Positions 1 to 9,803 are shown, counted from the first letter of the stretch. The stretch: 64,000 nt of DNA from Lentimicrobiaceae bacterium (GCA_020636745.1 JACJXH010000008.1:62001-126000); one strand, 5' to 3'. The notes: generated by a model not told the origin, from the letters alone. Translations and numbers: made by a program.

Positions 1-474
1 AGTGGATAAGTCGTTTTTGAGCGCGATGTTTCCCCAAACGGGACCCCACAACCCCATCCCATACATAGGAATGATGTACATTTCTTCTTCTCCAACTTTG
101 CATGCAAACAAAGGAAATACAGGCTGTTTGGTGCTTTTTCCGGCTTTAAAGTCCTGTTGGGCTTTAAGTTCTGCTTTCAGGTCGATGAGAAATGCTCTTT
201 GGTTGCCTTTTTCAAATTTTCCGTTGGCATAAACACTTACTTCTTCGCCTTCGCTGGTGATTGTGATCTCTTTTACAATATGCTTATCGTAAAGTTCTTC
301 GGCGTTAGCGGTGGTTGATTCGATGTTGGCAGACCGCAGGATGTCCTGAATTTTCTCAATTTTAACATTTCTTTCCTGCGCAGGTTTCAGCAATATTGCT
401 GCAGCGGAAAGCAGTGCTGCTACCAGGATTACCATGATAGAAGCATATCTGAATATATAACCGTTACTGAACAT
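1..474 (-). CDS. nqrC: Na+-translocating NADH:quinone reductase subunit C (partial, 3' end outside window)
   Basis: This is the N-terminal 158 codons of a membrane subunit of the sodium-pumping NADH:quinone oxidoreductase; the reading frame stays open to base 1. It starts at the ATG at 474. One N-terminal membrane helix (about residues 7-28) is followed by a soluble domain with a glycine- and tryptophan-rich stretch (GMGLWGPVWG) typical of NqrC. In the family the covalent FMN is carried on a threonine near the C terminus, which lies beyond the left edge and cannot be checked. It follows nqrB by 37 bases, so it belongs to the nqrABC(DEF) operon. The identification is strong from this order and from the recognisable NqrA and NqrB upstream. 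Confidence 0.9.
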   Translation of the reverse strand, partial: MFSNGYIFRYASIMVILVAALLSAAAILLKPAQERNVKIEKIQDILRSANIESTTANAEELYDKHIVKEITITSEGEEVSVYANGKFEKGNQRAFLIDLKAELKAQQDFKAGKSTKQPVFPLFACKVGEEEMYIIPMYGMGLWGPVWGNIALKNDLST

Positions 475-511
475 TTTATGGTTTGTTTGGGTAATACAGA
501 TAAATTAATTG

Positions 512-1672
512 TCAGGCTTTAATTGGCTTTGCAGCTCGTTTCAGCCTCTTTTTAATGTTCGATTCTACCACGTAATGGTCAATGAGCGGCGCAAATACGT
601 TTAAGAGAAGGATTGCAAGCATCATTCCTTCGGGATAAGCAGGATTTAGTACCCTGATAAGCACCGCCATCACCCCGATAAGGAATCCGTAAATAATTTT
701 GCCTCTGGCTGTTTGTGCTGCTGTAACAGGATCGGTGGCCATAAAAACAGCTCCGAAAGCAAAGCCGCCCATTACCAAATGGTAATAAAACGGGACTTCC
801 ATATAAGCATTAACGGCCAGCAGGTTAAGTAAACCGCCCATAAAAACGCCTCCCAGCAAAACAGAAATCATAATGCGAAGACTACCTATGCCTGTAACAG
901 CAAGAATTACTGCTCCTATTAAAATGGCCAGGGTAGAAGTTTCGCCAATTGAGCCCGGAATAAATCCCAGAAACATATCGCTGAAAGAATGTGAGAAGTT
1001 TACAACGCCTGTGCTAACGCCAGCAGCGGCTTCAGCTAATGGTGTTGCCCCTGAAAAAGCATCGGCCTTTTCGGCAATCCAGACTTTGTCGCCTGAGATT
1101 TGTGCCGGATAGGCAAAAAACAGAAAAGCTCTGGCGGTAAGTGCAGGATTTAGTATATTCATTCCAGTTCCACCAAACACTTCTTTGCCGATTACCACAG
1201 CAAAGGCAGTGGCAACTGCAACCATCCATAAAGGGATATCGGGTGGAACAACAAGCGGAATTAACATTCCGGAAACCAGAAATCCTTCGTTTACTTCATG
1301 ATGCCTTATCTGAGCAAAAATAAATTCAATGCCCAGGCCAGTTACATATGAAACGATAATAATCGGTACGATTTTCGCGGCGCCAAATAATACTTTGGCC
1401 CAAAAATCAACCGTTTCTCCCTGTGAAAGAAAATGTTGATGACCGGCATTCCAGATTCCGAAAAGCAGAGCAGGAATCATGGCAATAACCACCACACTCA
1501 TGGTTCGTTTCATATCTATACTGTCACGGATATGACTTCCTTTAAAGGTGGTTTTGTCAGGTACAAAAAGAAAGGTTTCGAAGGCATCAAATGTTGAGTG
1601 CAGCTTTTCGAACTTCCCGCCTTTCTGGAACTGAGGTTTGATTTTATCCAGGTAGCTTCTGAGCGCTTTCAT
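512..1672 (-). CDS. nqrB: Na+-translocating NADH:quinone reductase subunit B
   Basis: This is the integral membrane subunit of Na+-NQR, 386 aa, related to RnfD. It is believed to take part in quinone reduction and sodium transport. The sequence has about ten hydrophobic segments. The motif SGAT lies at residues 207-210, and its threonine (T210) is the expected phosphoester attachment site for FMN in this family. The stretch GKEVFGGTGMNILNPAL before it is also characteristic. It lies between nqrA (67 bases upstream) and nqrC (37 bases downstream), all on the minus strand. Length is normal for Bacteroidota NqrB and nothing looks broken. Confidence 0.96.
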   Translation of the reverse strand: MKALRSYLDKIKPQFQKGGKFEKLHSTFDAFETFLFVPDKTTFKGSHIRDSIDMKRTMSVVVIAMIPALLFGIWNAGHQHFLSQGETVDFWAKVLFGAAKIVPIIIVSYVTGLGIEFIFAQIRHHEVNEGFLVSGMLIPLVVPPDIPLWMVAVATAFAVVIGKEVFGGTGMNILNPALTARAFLFFAYPAQISGDKVWIAEKADAFSGATPLAEAAAGVSTGVVNFSHSFSDMFLGFIPGSIGETSTLAILIGAVILAVTGIGSLRIMISVLLGGVFMGGLLNLLAVNAYMEVPFYYHLVMGGFAFGAVFMATDPVTAAQTARGKIIYGFLIGVMAVLIRVLNPAYPEGMMLAILLLNVFAPLIDHYVVESNIKKRLKRAAKPIKA

Positions 1673-1739
1673 TCAGTATTGTGTTATTTTTCGATTGAAT
1701 TAGAATTTAATATTTTAATCTCAAAGAACCAGGCTGTTA

Positions 1740-3086
1740 TCAGCTCATTTCTTTTCGCATCAATTCAAGTCCGTGACGAACGATTGACTGAATTTCGGTT
1801 TTCGAAGTGTCAATAAATTCGCATAAGGCAAAGTCTTCAGGTTCAATTTCGTAGATACCCAGATTTTCCATCAGATCGATATCTTCAGCCAAAATGGCTT
1901 TGATGAGCTGAAGCGGATAAATATCCATGGGTAATACTTTTTCAAACTGGCCTGTCATTACATAAGCCCTTACACCTCCATGCATGTTGGTGTCAAAGTT
2001 ATACGCTTTGTTGGGGGTGAGCCATGAGAAAAATGAGCGTGAAAAGCTGAATTTATTTAAACCTGGTAAAGCCCATCCAATAAATTCATGGTAATCTCCT
2101 TCGGGAATAACTGTAAGCAGTGAGTCGTAAAATCCCAGATAGTTGTTGGGTTTTATCTGCGCTCCGCTTAATACATTTCCTGAAATGTAGCGAAGATTTC
2201 CTTCGGTGGTATTCCCTTCAACCAGTTTGGAAACGCAAGCGCCTCTTCTGGTTTTGAAGTATCCTGTTTTTTTGACTTCCGAGCCTGCAAGGGCAATGGT
2301 GATTTCAGAATTGTAAACCCCTTCCGTAAAAAGCCGTCCTATGGTAATTACATCCTGTACACCAGCAAACCAAACCAGTTCGCCTTTGTTAATCGGATCG
2401 ATATGATGAATCTGGATGCCTGTGTTGCCGGCAGGATGTGGGCCACTAAAAGTGTTGATTTGCACATTGCGGCTGCTTAAAAATTCTTTGGCCGTAGTTT
2501 TATTGCTGACATTCAGATGTACTTTGCCGCTGGTAAGCTTAGCGAGTACGTCAAGTCCTGTTTGAAACGCATTGCCATTGCCATTCATGATAAAATCATA
2601 ATCGGGCGCCAGCGGGGCTGTGTCAAAAGCTGAAACATGAATGGCCTTGGGTGAGCTTTCCGGATCGGCAATAATACCATATGGACGTTGCCTCACCAGG
2701 GGCCATAACCCGCTTTTAAGAAGTTTTTCGACAATGGCTTCACGGGTAAGATCTGATGGATTAGCTGTTCCAAACTTTTCTTGCTCATAAAGACCGTCGG
2801 ATTCAATTCTGACTTCAAGCAGGACTCTTTTATCGCCTCTTTTGATTTCAGTTACTGTGCCACTGACCGGAGATGTAAATACAATGTTTTCCCTGTATTT
2901 ATCAATAAATAGTGGCGTTCCTGCTTTCACTCTGTCGCCTTCTTTTACCTGCATTCTGGGAAAAACGCCGATAAAATCGGTGGGTTTGATAGCAAATTGT
3001 TGGGCGGTAACTTCCCTAAGGGTTTTTTCGGCCTCTCCTTTCAGCCTTATATTCAGTCCCTTATTAATTCTGATGGTTTTGGACAT
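1740..3086 (-). CDS. nqrA: Na+-translocating NADH:quinone reductase subunit A
   Basis: This is the cytoplasmic NqrA subunit, 448 aa, the first gene of the nqr operon. It starts MSKTIRINKGLNIRLKG, typical of the family. The N-terminal part has a barrel-sandwich (biotinyl-like) region with VKEGDRVKAGTPLF, and the middle and C-terminal regions carry the SLBB-like fold shared with RnfC/NuoF. No membrane helix is visible, which agrees with a peripheral subunit associated with quinone access. No start nearby competes with the ATG at 3086. A -7-like element on the minus strand lies at 3196-3203. The complex would oxidise NADH, reduce quinone and export Na+. Confidence 0.95.
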   Translation of the reverse strand: MSKTIRINKGLNIRLKGEAEKTLREVTAQQFAIKPTDFIGVFPRMQVKEGDRVKAGTPLFIDKYRENIVFTSPVSGTVTEIKRGDKRVLLEVRIESDGLYEQEKFGTANPSDLTREAIVEKLLKSGLWPLVRQRPYGIIADPESSPKAIHVSAFDTAPLAPDYDFIMNGNGNAFQTGLDVLAKLTSGKVHLNVSNKTTAKEFLSSRNVQINTFSGPHPAGNTGIQIHHIDPINKGELVWFAGVQDVITIGRLFTEGVYNSEITIALAGSEVKKTGYFKTRRGACVSKLVEGNTTEGNLRYISGNVLSGAQIKPNNYLGFYDSLLTVIPEGDYHEFIGWALPGLNKFSFSRSFFSWLTPNKAYNFDTNMHGGVRAYVMTGQFEKVLPMDIYPLQLIKAILAEDIDLMENLGIYEIEPEDFALCEFIDTSKTEIQSIVRHGLELMRKEMS

Positions 3087-3195
3087 ATTATTTTAAATTT
3101 CTGACACCTCTTTGTCTGCTGAATCTGAAATGCACAAACCGATATATTTATATTGGTACATGGGAATACATGGTATTCACCACTATATCAAGCCG

Positions 3196-3203
3196 CAAAA
3201 GTA
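3196..3203 (-). promoter_or_regulatory. Putative -7 element for nqrABC
   Basis: On the minus strand this reads TACTTTTG, matching the Bacteroidota -7 consensus TAnnTTTG, about 110 bases before the nqrA start. No well-spaced -33 TTG is visible, so confidence is modest. Confidence 0.35.
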
Positions 3204-3375
3204 AGGATTTTGTACCAAACGGTATGCACATAATTGCATCATTTTTGCAAATTTTAATCCTGATGAATCATTATTTCCCGACAAGGCAATGATCGCTTAT
3301 TCTTTTCGTTCTTCCAGTCAAAAATGCTCAAATGCGGATAATTAAATGATTTATCCTTCGGAATGAATCATTTGT

Positions 3376-3383
3376 TATTTTTG
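3376..3383 (+). promoter_or_regulatory. Putative -7 element for the DUF5103 gene
   Basis: TATTTTTG matches TAnnTTTG and lies 27 bases before the ATG at 3410. No clear -33 box at the usual spacing. Confidence 0.45.
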
Positions 3384-3409
3384 TAACAAATCACCCCAAT
3401 AACAAGCTT

Positions 3410-4816
3410 ATGTTATCTATTGTTCATCAGTTCACAATAAGAATTTTAGTTTTTATTCTTGCTTTTCTGTTTATGACCGATGCTTTCGGGCAACAGGATG
3501 CGCAAAAGCGTAAACGGGTTAAGTCAGAAGTTGTTGATAAACAGGCCGAACGCAAGTCAGGCCAGGATAGTTATTTTGAATCGTCGTTTTTGCGATATTC
3601 TGATTATAATTATAAAGAGTCTGTTACCAGTGTTTTGTTTCATAGGTTGGGCTGGGAGCTTACTTCTCCTGTTATCGTTTATGGTACTGATGAAAAACTG
3701 TTTCTTTCATTTGATGATTTGGATGGCGACTATCAAATATGGCAGTATACTGTTATACATTGTGATGCTGACTGGAAGCCGACCGATATGTGGCCGAATG
3801 AGTATATTGAAGGGTTTACCGATGATTATATCCGTGACTATCAATTTTCATATAATACTTTACAGCCATTTACCAGCTATAGCCTTATAATTCCGAATGA
3901 TCAGTTTAAGTTTACCTTGTCAGGAAATTATATTTTGAAAGTGTATCCCGAAGGGCAGCCTGATATGCCAATTTTAACCAGACGTTTTATGGTTGTTGAG
4001 CCTAAAGTATCAGTTAAGGCGCTGGTAAAGGCTGCCAGCACAATTAATGAGCGTTTTACTCATCAGGAAGTTCAGTTTTCAATTTTTACTGATGCCTATC
4101 CTATTAGCGAACCATTCAGAGATTTAAAGGTTGTTGTGCAGCAAAATAACCGTTGGGATAATGCTTTGCGAAATCTGAAACCCATGATGATCCGGGGGCA
4201 TGAACTTGATTATCATTATACCGATGGGTCTAATATTTTTGAGGCTGGAAATGAATTTCGTTACTTTGATATAAAGAGTTTGAGATATAATTCAGAGAGA
4301 GTGAGAGCCGTTGAGAATCGTGCTGACGGATACCATGTTGAATTGTATCCTGATAAAGTCAGGGCCCAGGCACCTTATATTACATATGGTGATATTAACG
4401 GGCGAAGGCTTTTAAAAACTGAAGATGCCAATGATGCGACCAGAGAATCGGAATATGTCTGGGTCGATTTTTTTCTGCCTTATGCCGGGCCTTTGGTTAA
4501 TGGCGGCATTTATATCATGGGAGCTCTGACTGACTGGCAGTTTAATGCCCCGGGTAATAGTCCGGCAAATGTGGAAGGTTACGGTAGAATGGAATATAAT
4601 TACGCCCGGCAGGGTTATGAATCCACACTTTATCTGAAACAAGGGTATTATAATTATTTGTACGCTTTTCTGCCTGATGGAAAGGGCGTTGCAGAAACCG
4701 GGTTGATTGAAGGAAATCGTTTTGAAACTAAAAATTCTTATTCCATTTTTGTTTACTATCGTGAACCGGGCGCCAGATATGATAAACTGATAGCGGTTCA
4801 GGTGGTTGATAACTAA
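3410..4816 (+). CDS. DUF5103 / type IX secretion system plug protein
   Basis: This 468-aa protein has an N-terminal signal peptide (hydrophobic residues about 8-25, cleavage near AFGQQ). It shows the beta-rich DUF5103 sequence typical of Bacteroidota, for example DLDGDYQIWQYTVIHCDADW and the C-terminal GGIYIMGALTDWQF. In Flavobacterium a DUF5103 protein was identified as the 'plug' that closes the periplasmic end of the SprA translocon pore of the T9SS. By homology this one would act in the periplasm or at the outer membrane in T9SS. That fits with the T9SS cargo proteins elsewhere in the window. It is monocistronic, divergent from nqrA. Family assignment is firm; the exact role is inferred. 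Confidence 0.85.
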   Translation: MLSIVHQFTIRILVFILAFLFMTDAFGQQDAQKRKRVKSEVVDKQAERKSGQDSYFESSFLRYSDYNYKESVTSVLFHRLGWELTSPVIVYGTDEKLFLSFDDLDGDYQIWQYTVIHCDADWKPTDMWPNEYIEGFTDDYIRDYQFSYNTLQPFTSYSLIIPNDQFKFTLSGNYILKVYPEGQPDMPILTRRFMVVEPKVSVKALVKAASTINERFTHQEVQFSIFTDAYPISEPFRDLKVVVQQNNRWDNALRNLKPMMIRGHELDYHYTDGSNIFEAGNEFRYFDIKSLRYNSERVRAVENRADGYHVELYPDKVRAQAPYITYGDINGRRLLKTEDANDATRESEYVWVDFFLPYAGPLVNGGIYIMGALTDWQFNAPGNSPANVEGYGRMEYNYARQGYESTLYLKQGYYNYLYAFLPDGKGVAETGLIEGNRFETKNSYSIFVYYREPGARYDKLIAVQVVDN

Positions 4817-5259
4817 TCATGGCTTAATGGATGGATTGTTTTTTGAGAAAAAGAAGAATTTTTCATCCCAATGCATGCGCCCTTTTTTCTGGCTTATATT
4901 GGCTGAAAATTTAGCCTGCAGATTCGCGTTGTGCTGGTGTTTCAATGGTCATTTAAAATTTGCATTTCCGGATGGATTTATTGGTTAGATTTGCAAATTG
5001 AAAAAGCAGCTGGTTTTTTGCTGGCTACTTTACGTAAATTATTCAATATAAATAAGATACATTTATTAAGTCTGTTATTTTGTTGGTTTTATCAATCAGA
5101 ATCTTTAGCAAATTGTTTGATATATAATAGTTTCAGCTGAAGCAAATTGGTTAAAATAATTGAGAACAGGTGTTTAAGTTGAAACTTTAGTAACACTAAG
5201 GTTGTCTTATTTGGATTGAGTGAATTCTTTTTTTATTAAATCAATCAATATTTTAAGTC
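4817..5259. other. Intergenic region without recognisable gene
   Basis: These 443 AT-rich bases contain only short open frames that resemble nothing I know. A TAGATTTG (-7-like) occurs at 4986-4993, but it is about 270 bases from the next start. No hairpin terminator is obvious. Confidence 0.5.
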
Positions 5260-5760
5260 ATGCTTGAATTGCAGGAATTTTCAACATCACGAAATTTTAA
5301 TGTCAGAAAATATCTGGTATACCGTGCCTGGACAGACGCTGCGGAGCTGGAACAGTGGTGGGGGCCTAAAGCTTCAACATTGAAAGTTCTTAAACTGGAA
5401 TTACGTCAGGGTGGATTGTTTCACTTTTGTATGAAAGCCTCTGATGGCAGCGAAAGTTGGGGGAAATTTGTTTTTAATGAAGTTATTCCCGGAGAAACAC
5501 TTTCTTTTATTGCTTCATTTTCGGATGCTTCAGGCAATACCGTGCGAAATCCGGTGAACGATATCTGGCCACTTGAGGTGCTGAATACAGTTTTGTTCTC
5601 AGAAAGAGAAGGTAATACTGTGTTGAAAATTTCGGGGAAACCACTACATGCCACTGATGAAGAATGCATGGCTTTCTATAATGCTTCTGAATATCTGAAG
5701 GAAGAATTTGACAGTTCTTTTGAACGGCTTGAAGTTCTTTTATCCAAAACAGGGGTGTAA
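5260..5760 (+). CDS. SRPBCC / AHSA1-type (START-like) domain protein
   Basis: This 166-aa cytoplasmic protein has the activator-of-Hsp90-like SRPBCC fold. The early segment VYRAWTDAAELEQWWGPK is the classic 'fusion with the Trp-Trp-Gly-Pro' signature of AHSA1-type polyketide-cyclase-like proteins. Later segments alternate beta strands and end in a long C-terminal helix (EEFDSSFERLEVLL). The fold binds hydrophobic ligands in a helix-grip cavity; no substrate can be named from sequence. It stands alone between the plug-protein gene and dnaX on the same strand, with more than 300 bases on each side, so the context gives no functional clue. Confidence 0.85.
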   Translation: MLELQEFSTSRNFNVRKYLVYRAWTDAAELEQWWGPKASTLKVLKLELRQGGLFHFCMKASDGSESWGKFVFNEVIPGETLSFIASFSDASGNTVRNPVNDIWPLEVLNTVLFSEREGNTVLKISGKPLHATDEECMAFYNASEYLKEEFDSSFERLEVLLSKTGV

Positions 5761-6065
5761 TTTTTTCAACACCCGGTTCATCAAGTGTATTGTTCGTTTC
5801 TATAAGGGTTGTCAGGCCGGCGTTTTCATTCTGTCATCTAATTTTTGTGATAGTCTTGTGAACAGTTCAGGTATGGGTAACTGTTTTGCTTTGATTGAGA
5901 GGATACTTGAGAAAAAGCCTGTTTTACGAAGGCATTTCCGAAGCATTCACCAGCCTGCAAAATATCAGAAAGGCTGTTAAAATTTGCCATTATTTACATA
6001 CCAATAGTGACTCAAATTGATTTTTCGCGTAAGTTTGACATCCCAAAAATCATCCGATTATCTGA
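5761..6065. other. Intergenic region upstream of dnaX
   Basis: This is 305 bases. Apart from a -7-like element near its right end (6030-6037) I see nothing. A short open frame overlapping the end of the previous gene (5708-5980) has no familiar features and is not called. Confidence 0.5.
6030..6037 (+). promoter_or_regulatory. Putative -7 element for dnaX
   Basis: TAAGTTTG matches TAnnTTTG, 28 bases before the ATG at 6066. No -33 TTG at 19-21 bases. Confidence 0.42.
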
Positions 6066-7910
6066 ATGGAAAACTTTATAGTATCAGCCCGAAAATATCG
6101 CCCTGCCGTATTTGCAACAGTAGTTGGCCAGTCATCAATTACCAACACGCTAAAGAATGCGATTCTTAATCAGCAAATAGCTCAGGCTTTTTTGTTTACA
6201 GGTCCCAGAGGAGTGGGAAAAACTACCTGTGCCCGCATTATGGCCAAAACCATCAACTGCCAGAATCTTACAGCAGAAGGGGAGGCTTGTGATCAGTGCC
6301 AGTCATGCAAATCGTTCAATAATTCTTCTTCGTTTAACATTTATGAGCTTGATGCTGCATCTAACAATTCGGTAGATGATATTCGCAATTTAGTCGACCA
6401 GGTTCGCATACCACCTCAGATGGGTAAGTATAAAGTGTATATCATCGATGAGGTTCATATGCTTTCTTCCCAGGCTTTCAACGCTTTTTTAAAAACGCTT
6501 GAAGAGCCTCCGGCGTATGCCAAATTTATTCTGGCAACGACTGAAAAGCATAAGATTATGGCAACCATTCTCTCGCGTTGTCAGATTTTTGATTTCAGGA
6601 GAATCAGCATAGAGGATATTGCGCATCATCTTGCTTTTGTGGCCCAGAGTGAACATATTGAAGCCGAGCCTGATGCTTTGCATGTTATTGCACAGAAAGC
6701 AGATGGTGCCCTGCGCGATGCCCTGTCTATGTTTGACCAGCTGGTGAGTTATGCAGGTAACAGGCTTACGTATAAGCAAGTAATTGAGAATCTGAATGTT
6801 CTTGACCATGATTATTATTTCAGGGTAACCGGCTCTATTCTTGCCGGAGATATCAGTAATACTCTTTTAACGCTGAATGAAATTATTGATAATGGGTTTG
6901 AAGGTCAACATTTTATTACCGGCCTGTCGCAGCATTTGCGCGATTTGTTGATTTGCCAGGATAAGGATACGTTAAAATTGCTTGATACAAGCGCAAATAT
7001 TAAAAATCAGTATTTGCAACAAGCCGCCATTTGCAACCAGCGTCTGCTGCTGAAAGCGCTCGATATTTGCAATGAGTGTGATATCAATTACCGGTTAAGC
7101 AACAATAAACGATTACATCTTGAAATTACCATGATGCAATTGTGTATGCTTGTTCAGCCTGATTCCAATGCGCCGATTGTTGCTGTTGCCCAAGCTCCGC
7201 AAAGCCGGCCAGAGCCCGCAGTAACTAAGCCGGCACCGACAGTGGCATCGCCACCACCCGTTGTTGCTGAATCTAAACCGGTTGAACCCGTGGTGCAAAA
7301 AACGTTAGCTCCGGCAGCAGCCAGCCCATCACAACCGCAGCCATCGCATCGGCAAGAGCCGGCGACTCCCCCCAAACCTGAACCTGAAAAGAAACCTGTT
7401 GCCAGCACTCAGCCGGCTGGAGTTAAACCGAGTTATACAGGCATGAATATAGCCAGCCTGATGAATCCTGGTTTGAAAAACATGGTGCAGGAATCAGGTA
7501 AAGAACAGGAAACCACAGAAGATGAACTACCTGAACAGCACGAGGAATTTACACAGGCCGATTTGGAATCAGTATGGAAAGAAATGGCTCAGAGTGTTGC
7601 CCGTGATTTGCCTAATTTACTTAACACTCTTTTATGCCGGGAGCCCATGCTGCACGACGAATTAAGAGTGGTGATTACTGTAGATAACAAAATTCAGGAG
7701 GATGAAATATTTAACAACCGCCCTGAAATTACAAGGTATCTTCGGGTAAAACTTAAAAATACAGGCATATCAGTTGAGTCGGTAATTTCAGATAAACCAG
7801 TGGAAAGCCGCAGGCCATATACTGACACTGATAAGTTTGATGCCATGGCTCGTGTGGTTCCTGAAATCAAAAAAATGAAAGATCAGTTGAACCTTGATAT
7901 TGAAATGTAA
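6066..7910 (+). CDS. dnaX: DNA polymerase III subunit gamma/tau
   Basis: This is the 614-aa clamp-loader ATPase of the replicative polymerase. The Walker A motif GPRGVGKT is at residues 46-53, and four cysteines of the zinc module are at 65, 75, 78 and 81. Walker B with the DEVH box is near 125-131, and sensor 1 follows (ILATTE), then SRC. The AAA+ region ends near residue 360. After it comes a proline/alanine/glutamate-rich linker (about 370-450) and a C-terminal domain of about 160 aa that corresponds to the tau-specific part. Whether a shorter gamma form is made by frameshifting cannot be seen; there is no obvious slippery A-run plus stop in the linker. It is a single gene with its own -7 element. 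Confidence 0.96.
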   Translation: MENFIVSARKYRPAVFATVVGQSSITNTLKNAILNQQIAQAFLFTGPRGVGKTTCARIMAKTINCQNLTAEGEACDQCQSCKSFNNSSSFNIYELDAASNNSVDDIRNLVDQVRIPPQMGKYKVYIIDEVHMLSSQAFNAFLKTLEEPPAYAKFILATTEKHKIMATILSRCQIFDFRRISIEDIAHHLAFVAQSEHIEAEPDALHVIAQKADGALRDALSMFDQLVSYAGNRLTYKQVIENLNVLDHDYYFRVTGSILAGDISNTLLTLNEIIDNGFEGQHFITGLSQHLRDLLICQDKDTLKLLDTSANIKNQYLQQAAICNQRLLLKALDICNECDINYRLSNNKRLHLEITMMQLCMLVQPDSNAPIVAVAQAPQSRPEPAVTKPAPTVASPPPVVAESKPVEPVVQKTLAPAAASPSQPQPSHRQEPATPPKPEPEKKPVASTQPAGVKPSYTGMNIASLMNPGLKNMVQESGKEQETTEDELPEQHEEFTQADLESVWKEMAQSVARDLPNLLNTLLCREPMLHDELRVVITVDNKIQEDEIFNNRPEITRYLRVKLKNTGISVESVISDKPVESRRPYTDTDKFDAMARVVPEIKKMKDQLNLDIEM

Positions 7911-8037
7911 ATGAATGCAGCCTGTTTAACTTGTCTATTGTGAATTTTAGCAAATAGTTACAATGACAAACCGGGGTGCAAAGCTTTAGAGTTTCAATGT
8001 TGAGGAACTGCTTTTCTGTTTTTGGAAGACTGTATGA

Positions 8038-9636
8038 TTAGAAAACAGGTAATCTGAAAAGGATATTTGAGAATACGATCATCAATACCAGGGCAAGAGG
8101 ATACACGGCTGCATATGCAACCTGAGCAATTCCACTGTCTGATTGCGTATTAATTGCAGCCAGCCCCGGCGTACTGGTCATGCCTCCGGTAATCACACCC
8201 AGGAGGGTTAAAAAATTCATTTTCATCAGGTATTTACCAATAAATAAAGCTGTAATCAAGGGTAGTAGTGTGATTAGAGCTCCGGCAATCAGGAGTTCGG
8301 CGCCATAATTATTGAAGGTTTCAGCTATGTGCCCTCCGGCTTCGCAACCGACCGTGGCCAGAAACATCAGCAGTCCGAGTTCGCGGAATAGTTGGTTGGC
8401 ATTGCTCGACATTGACCATATAATCGGCCCAGTTTTGCCAATGCCGCTTAAAATTAATGCTGTAGCAAGTACACCTCCTGTAATTCCCAGGCTAAAATCA
8501 AACAGTCCGAATACGGGTACACGTATCATTCCGATAAGCACACCAATTGCAATGCCGAGTGTAATAGGCAAAAAGTCGGTTTCCGATAAGCGTTTATCGT
8601 CGTTACCGAGTAGTTTAACCACTTGCCGCATACTTTCGCGGCTAGCAGCTACCATAAGCCTGTCGCCAAAGCGGAGCATGGTGAAGTGCATAGGCCTGAG
8701 TTCAATTCCGCTTCTGCGGATGCGAACAACGGTGGCATCGTAATTGGCGCCAAGGTTTAATTTTTGCAATGGTTTGTTGATGACTTGTTTACTTGTAACC
8801 AAAATCCATTGGACATCGTGACCTTTATCCAGTTCAAGCGCTTCATCTGTTTCGGGGCCAATAAGTAATTTTACGTTTTCAAGATCTTCCCTTGTTCCAA
8901 GCGCTCTGATTACATCTCCTTGATAAAGAATGGTTTCGCGCGATGGAGTTGTTGTGATGCCAAGGTGTTTAACTCTCGATATTACACATTTGGTATTGGT
9001 TCTGAAACGTAAATCCTTTAAAGATTTCCCGTTGATGTTTGGATTTTCAACCCTGAAATTTCCGGGAATAAAGTCGGGATAACTCTGTTTCAGACTCTGA
9101 TTGAATTCTTCTTCACTTTTTTTGAGATTGATTCGTAGAATTTTTGGAATCAGGCTCACAAACAGCACAACGCCCACTACACCAAAAGGATAAGCAATTC
9201 CGTAGCCAATTGAGGCCAGGGGTGATTTGCTTATTTCAACAGCAGCTGCCAAACCGGGGGTGCTTGTCATGGCTCCGTTAAACAGTCCGATGGCCAAAGA
9301 CTGGTCAATGTCAAGTATGTTTATTATGCCCCAGGTCGTTAACGCGCCTCCCGCTATAATAATAGTGGCAATGATAAACAACTGTTTCCCGTATTGTTTG
9401 AAACTTCTGAAAAATCCGGGGCCCGATTGTATTCCGATTGTAAATATAAACAGCAGAAGTCCGATATACTGATATTCGGAAGGTAATCTGAACCCAAAAT
9501 GCCCCAGCAGCATGGCGATAAAGATTACTGCAGAAATGTCGAGAGAGAATCCTTTGATTTTGAGCCGCCCGGCCATTAATCCCAGGCTAATAATGATAAA
9601 AAGAGCCAGATAGCTTACCGAAATAATGTTGTCCAT
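8038..9636 (-). CDS. AspT/YidE/YbjL-type transporter with two TrkA-C domains
   Basis: This 532-aa inner-membrane transporter of the aspartate:alanine exchanger family has two homologous membrane halves. Each half carries the same signature, TSTPGLAA: once in the first half (residues about 124-131) and once near the C terminus. Between the halves lie two soluble TrkA-C-like (RCK_C) domains with patterns such as GDVIRALG and GDRLMVAA, which in related proteins bind ligands and regulate transport. The substrate is unknown; the family includes AspT and the uncharacterised E. coli YidE and YbjL. It converges with dnaX and is preceded by clpB on the same strand, but a long gap and a hairpin separate them. 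Confidence 0.9.
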   Translation of the reverse strand: MDNIISVSYLALFIIISLGLMAGRLKIKGFSLDISAVIFIAMLLGHFGFRLPSEYQYIGLLLFIFTIGIQSGPGFFRSFKQYGKQLFIIATIIIAGGALTTWGIINILDIDQSLAIGLFNGAMTSTPGLAAAVEISKSPLASIGYGIAYPFGVVGVVLFVSLIPKILRINLKKSEEEFNQSLKQSYPDFIPGNFRVENPNINGKSLKDLRFRTNTKCVISRVKHLGITTTPSRETILYQGDVIRALGTREDLENVKLLIGPETDEALELDKGHDVQWILVTSKQVINKPLQKLNLGANYDATVVRIRRSGIELRPMHFTMLRFGDRLMVAASRESMRQVVKLLGNDDKRLSETDFLPITLGIAIGVLIGMIRVPVFGLFDFSLGITGGVLATALILSGIGKTGPIIWSMSSNANQLFRELGLLMFLATVGCEAGGHIAETFNNYGAELLIAGALITLLPLITALFIGKYLMKMNFLTLLGVITGGMTSTPGLAAINTQSDSGIAQVAYAAVYPLALVLMIVFSNILFRLPVF

Positions 9637-9654
9637 TCAATGAAATTTTCGGGG

Positions 9655-9662
9655 CAAAGTTA
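9655..9662 (-). promoter_or_regulatory. Putative -7 element for the AspT-type transporter
   Basis: Minus-strand TAACTTTG matches TAnnTTTG, 19 bases before the ATG at 9636. A minus-strand TTG (9680-9682) lies 17 bases further upstream, slightly short of the usual spacing. Confidence 0.45.
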
Positions 9663-9760
9663 CAAAACAGCTGAATGAACAAATAGATATCTTTTTAAAC
9701 AAGAAGCCGCAAAGATGTTTTAGTTGCTGAAAATCAAATGGTTATTAAAGTGAAAAATAA

Positions 9761-9803
9761 AATGCCGGGCAAATTACCGTGTTATTGTAAAATGCCTGGC
9801 ATT
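9761..9803 (-). terminator. Hairpin downstream of clpB
   Basis: An 11-base stem (9761-9771 with 9793-9803, one G-U pair) closes a 21-base loop. On the minus strand it is followed by a T-rich run, which suits termination of clpB, but the long loop makes it weak. Confidence 0.4.

Larger units (their letters stand above)
3087..3409. other. Divergent intergenic region nqrA / T9SS plug gene
   Basis: This 323-base AT-rich gap separates two divergent genes. It holds a -7-like element on each strand (3196-3203 minus, 3376-3383 plus). I see no small gene, RNA gene or strong hairpin. Confidence 0.6.

Noticed and set aside
1..232. 76-aa plus-strand frame at the left edge
   Set aside because: It is antisense to nqrC, whose frame is open over the same bases and matches the family.
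5708..5980. 90-aa open frame across the end of the SRPBCC gene and the following gap
   Set aside because: It begins inside a real gene, has no recognisable motif and no promoter of its own.
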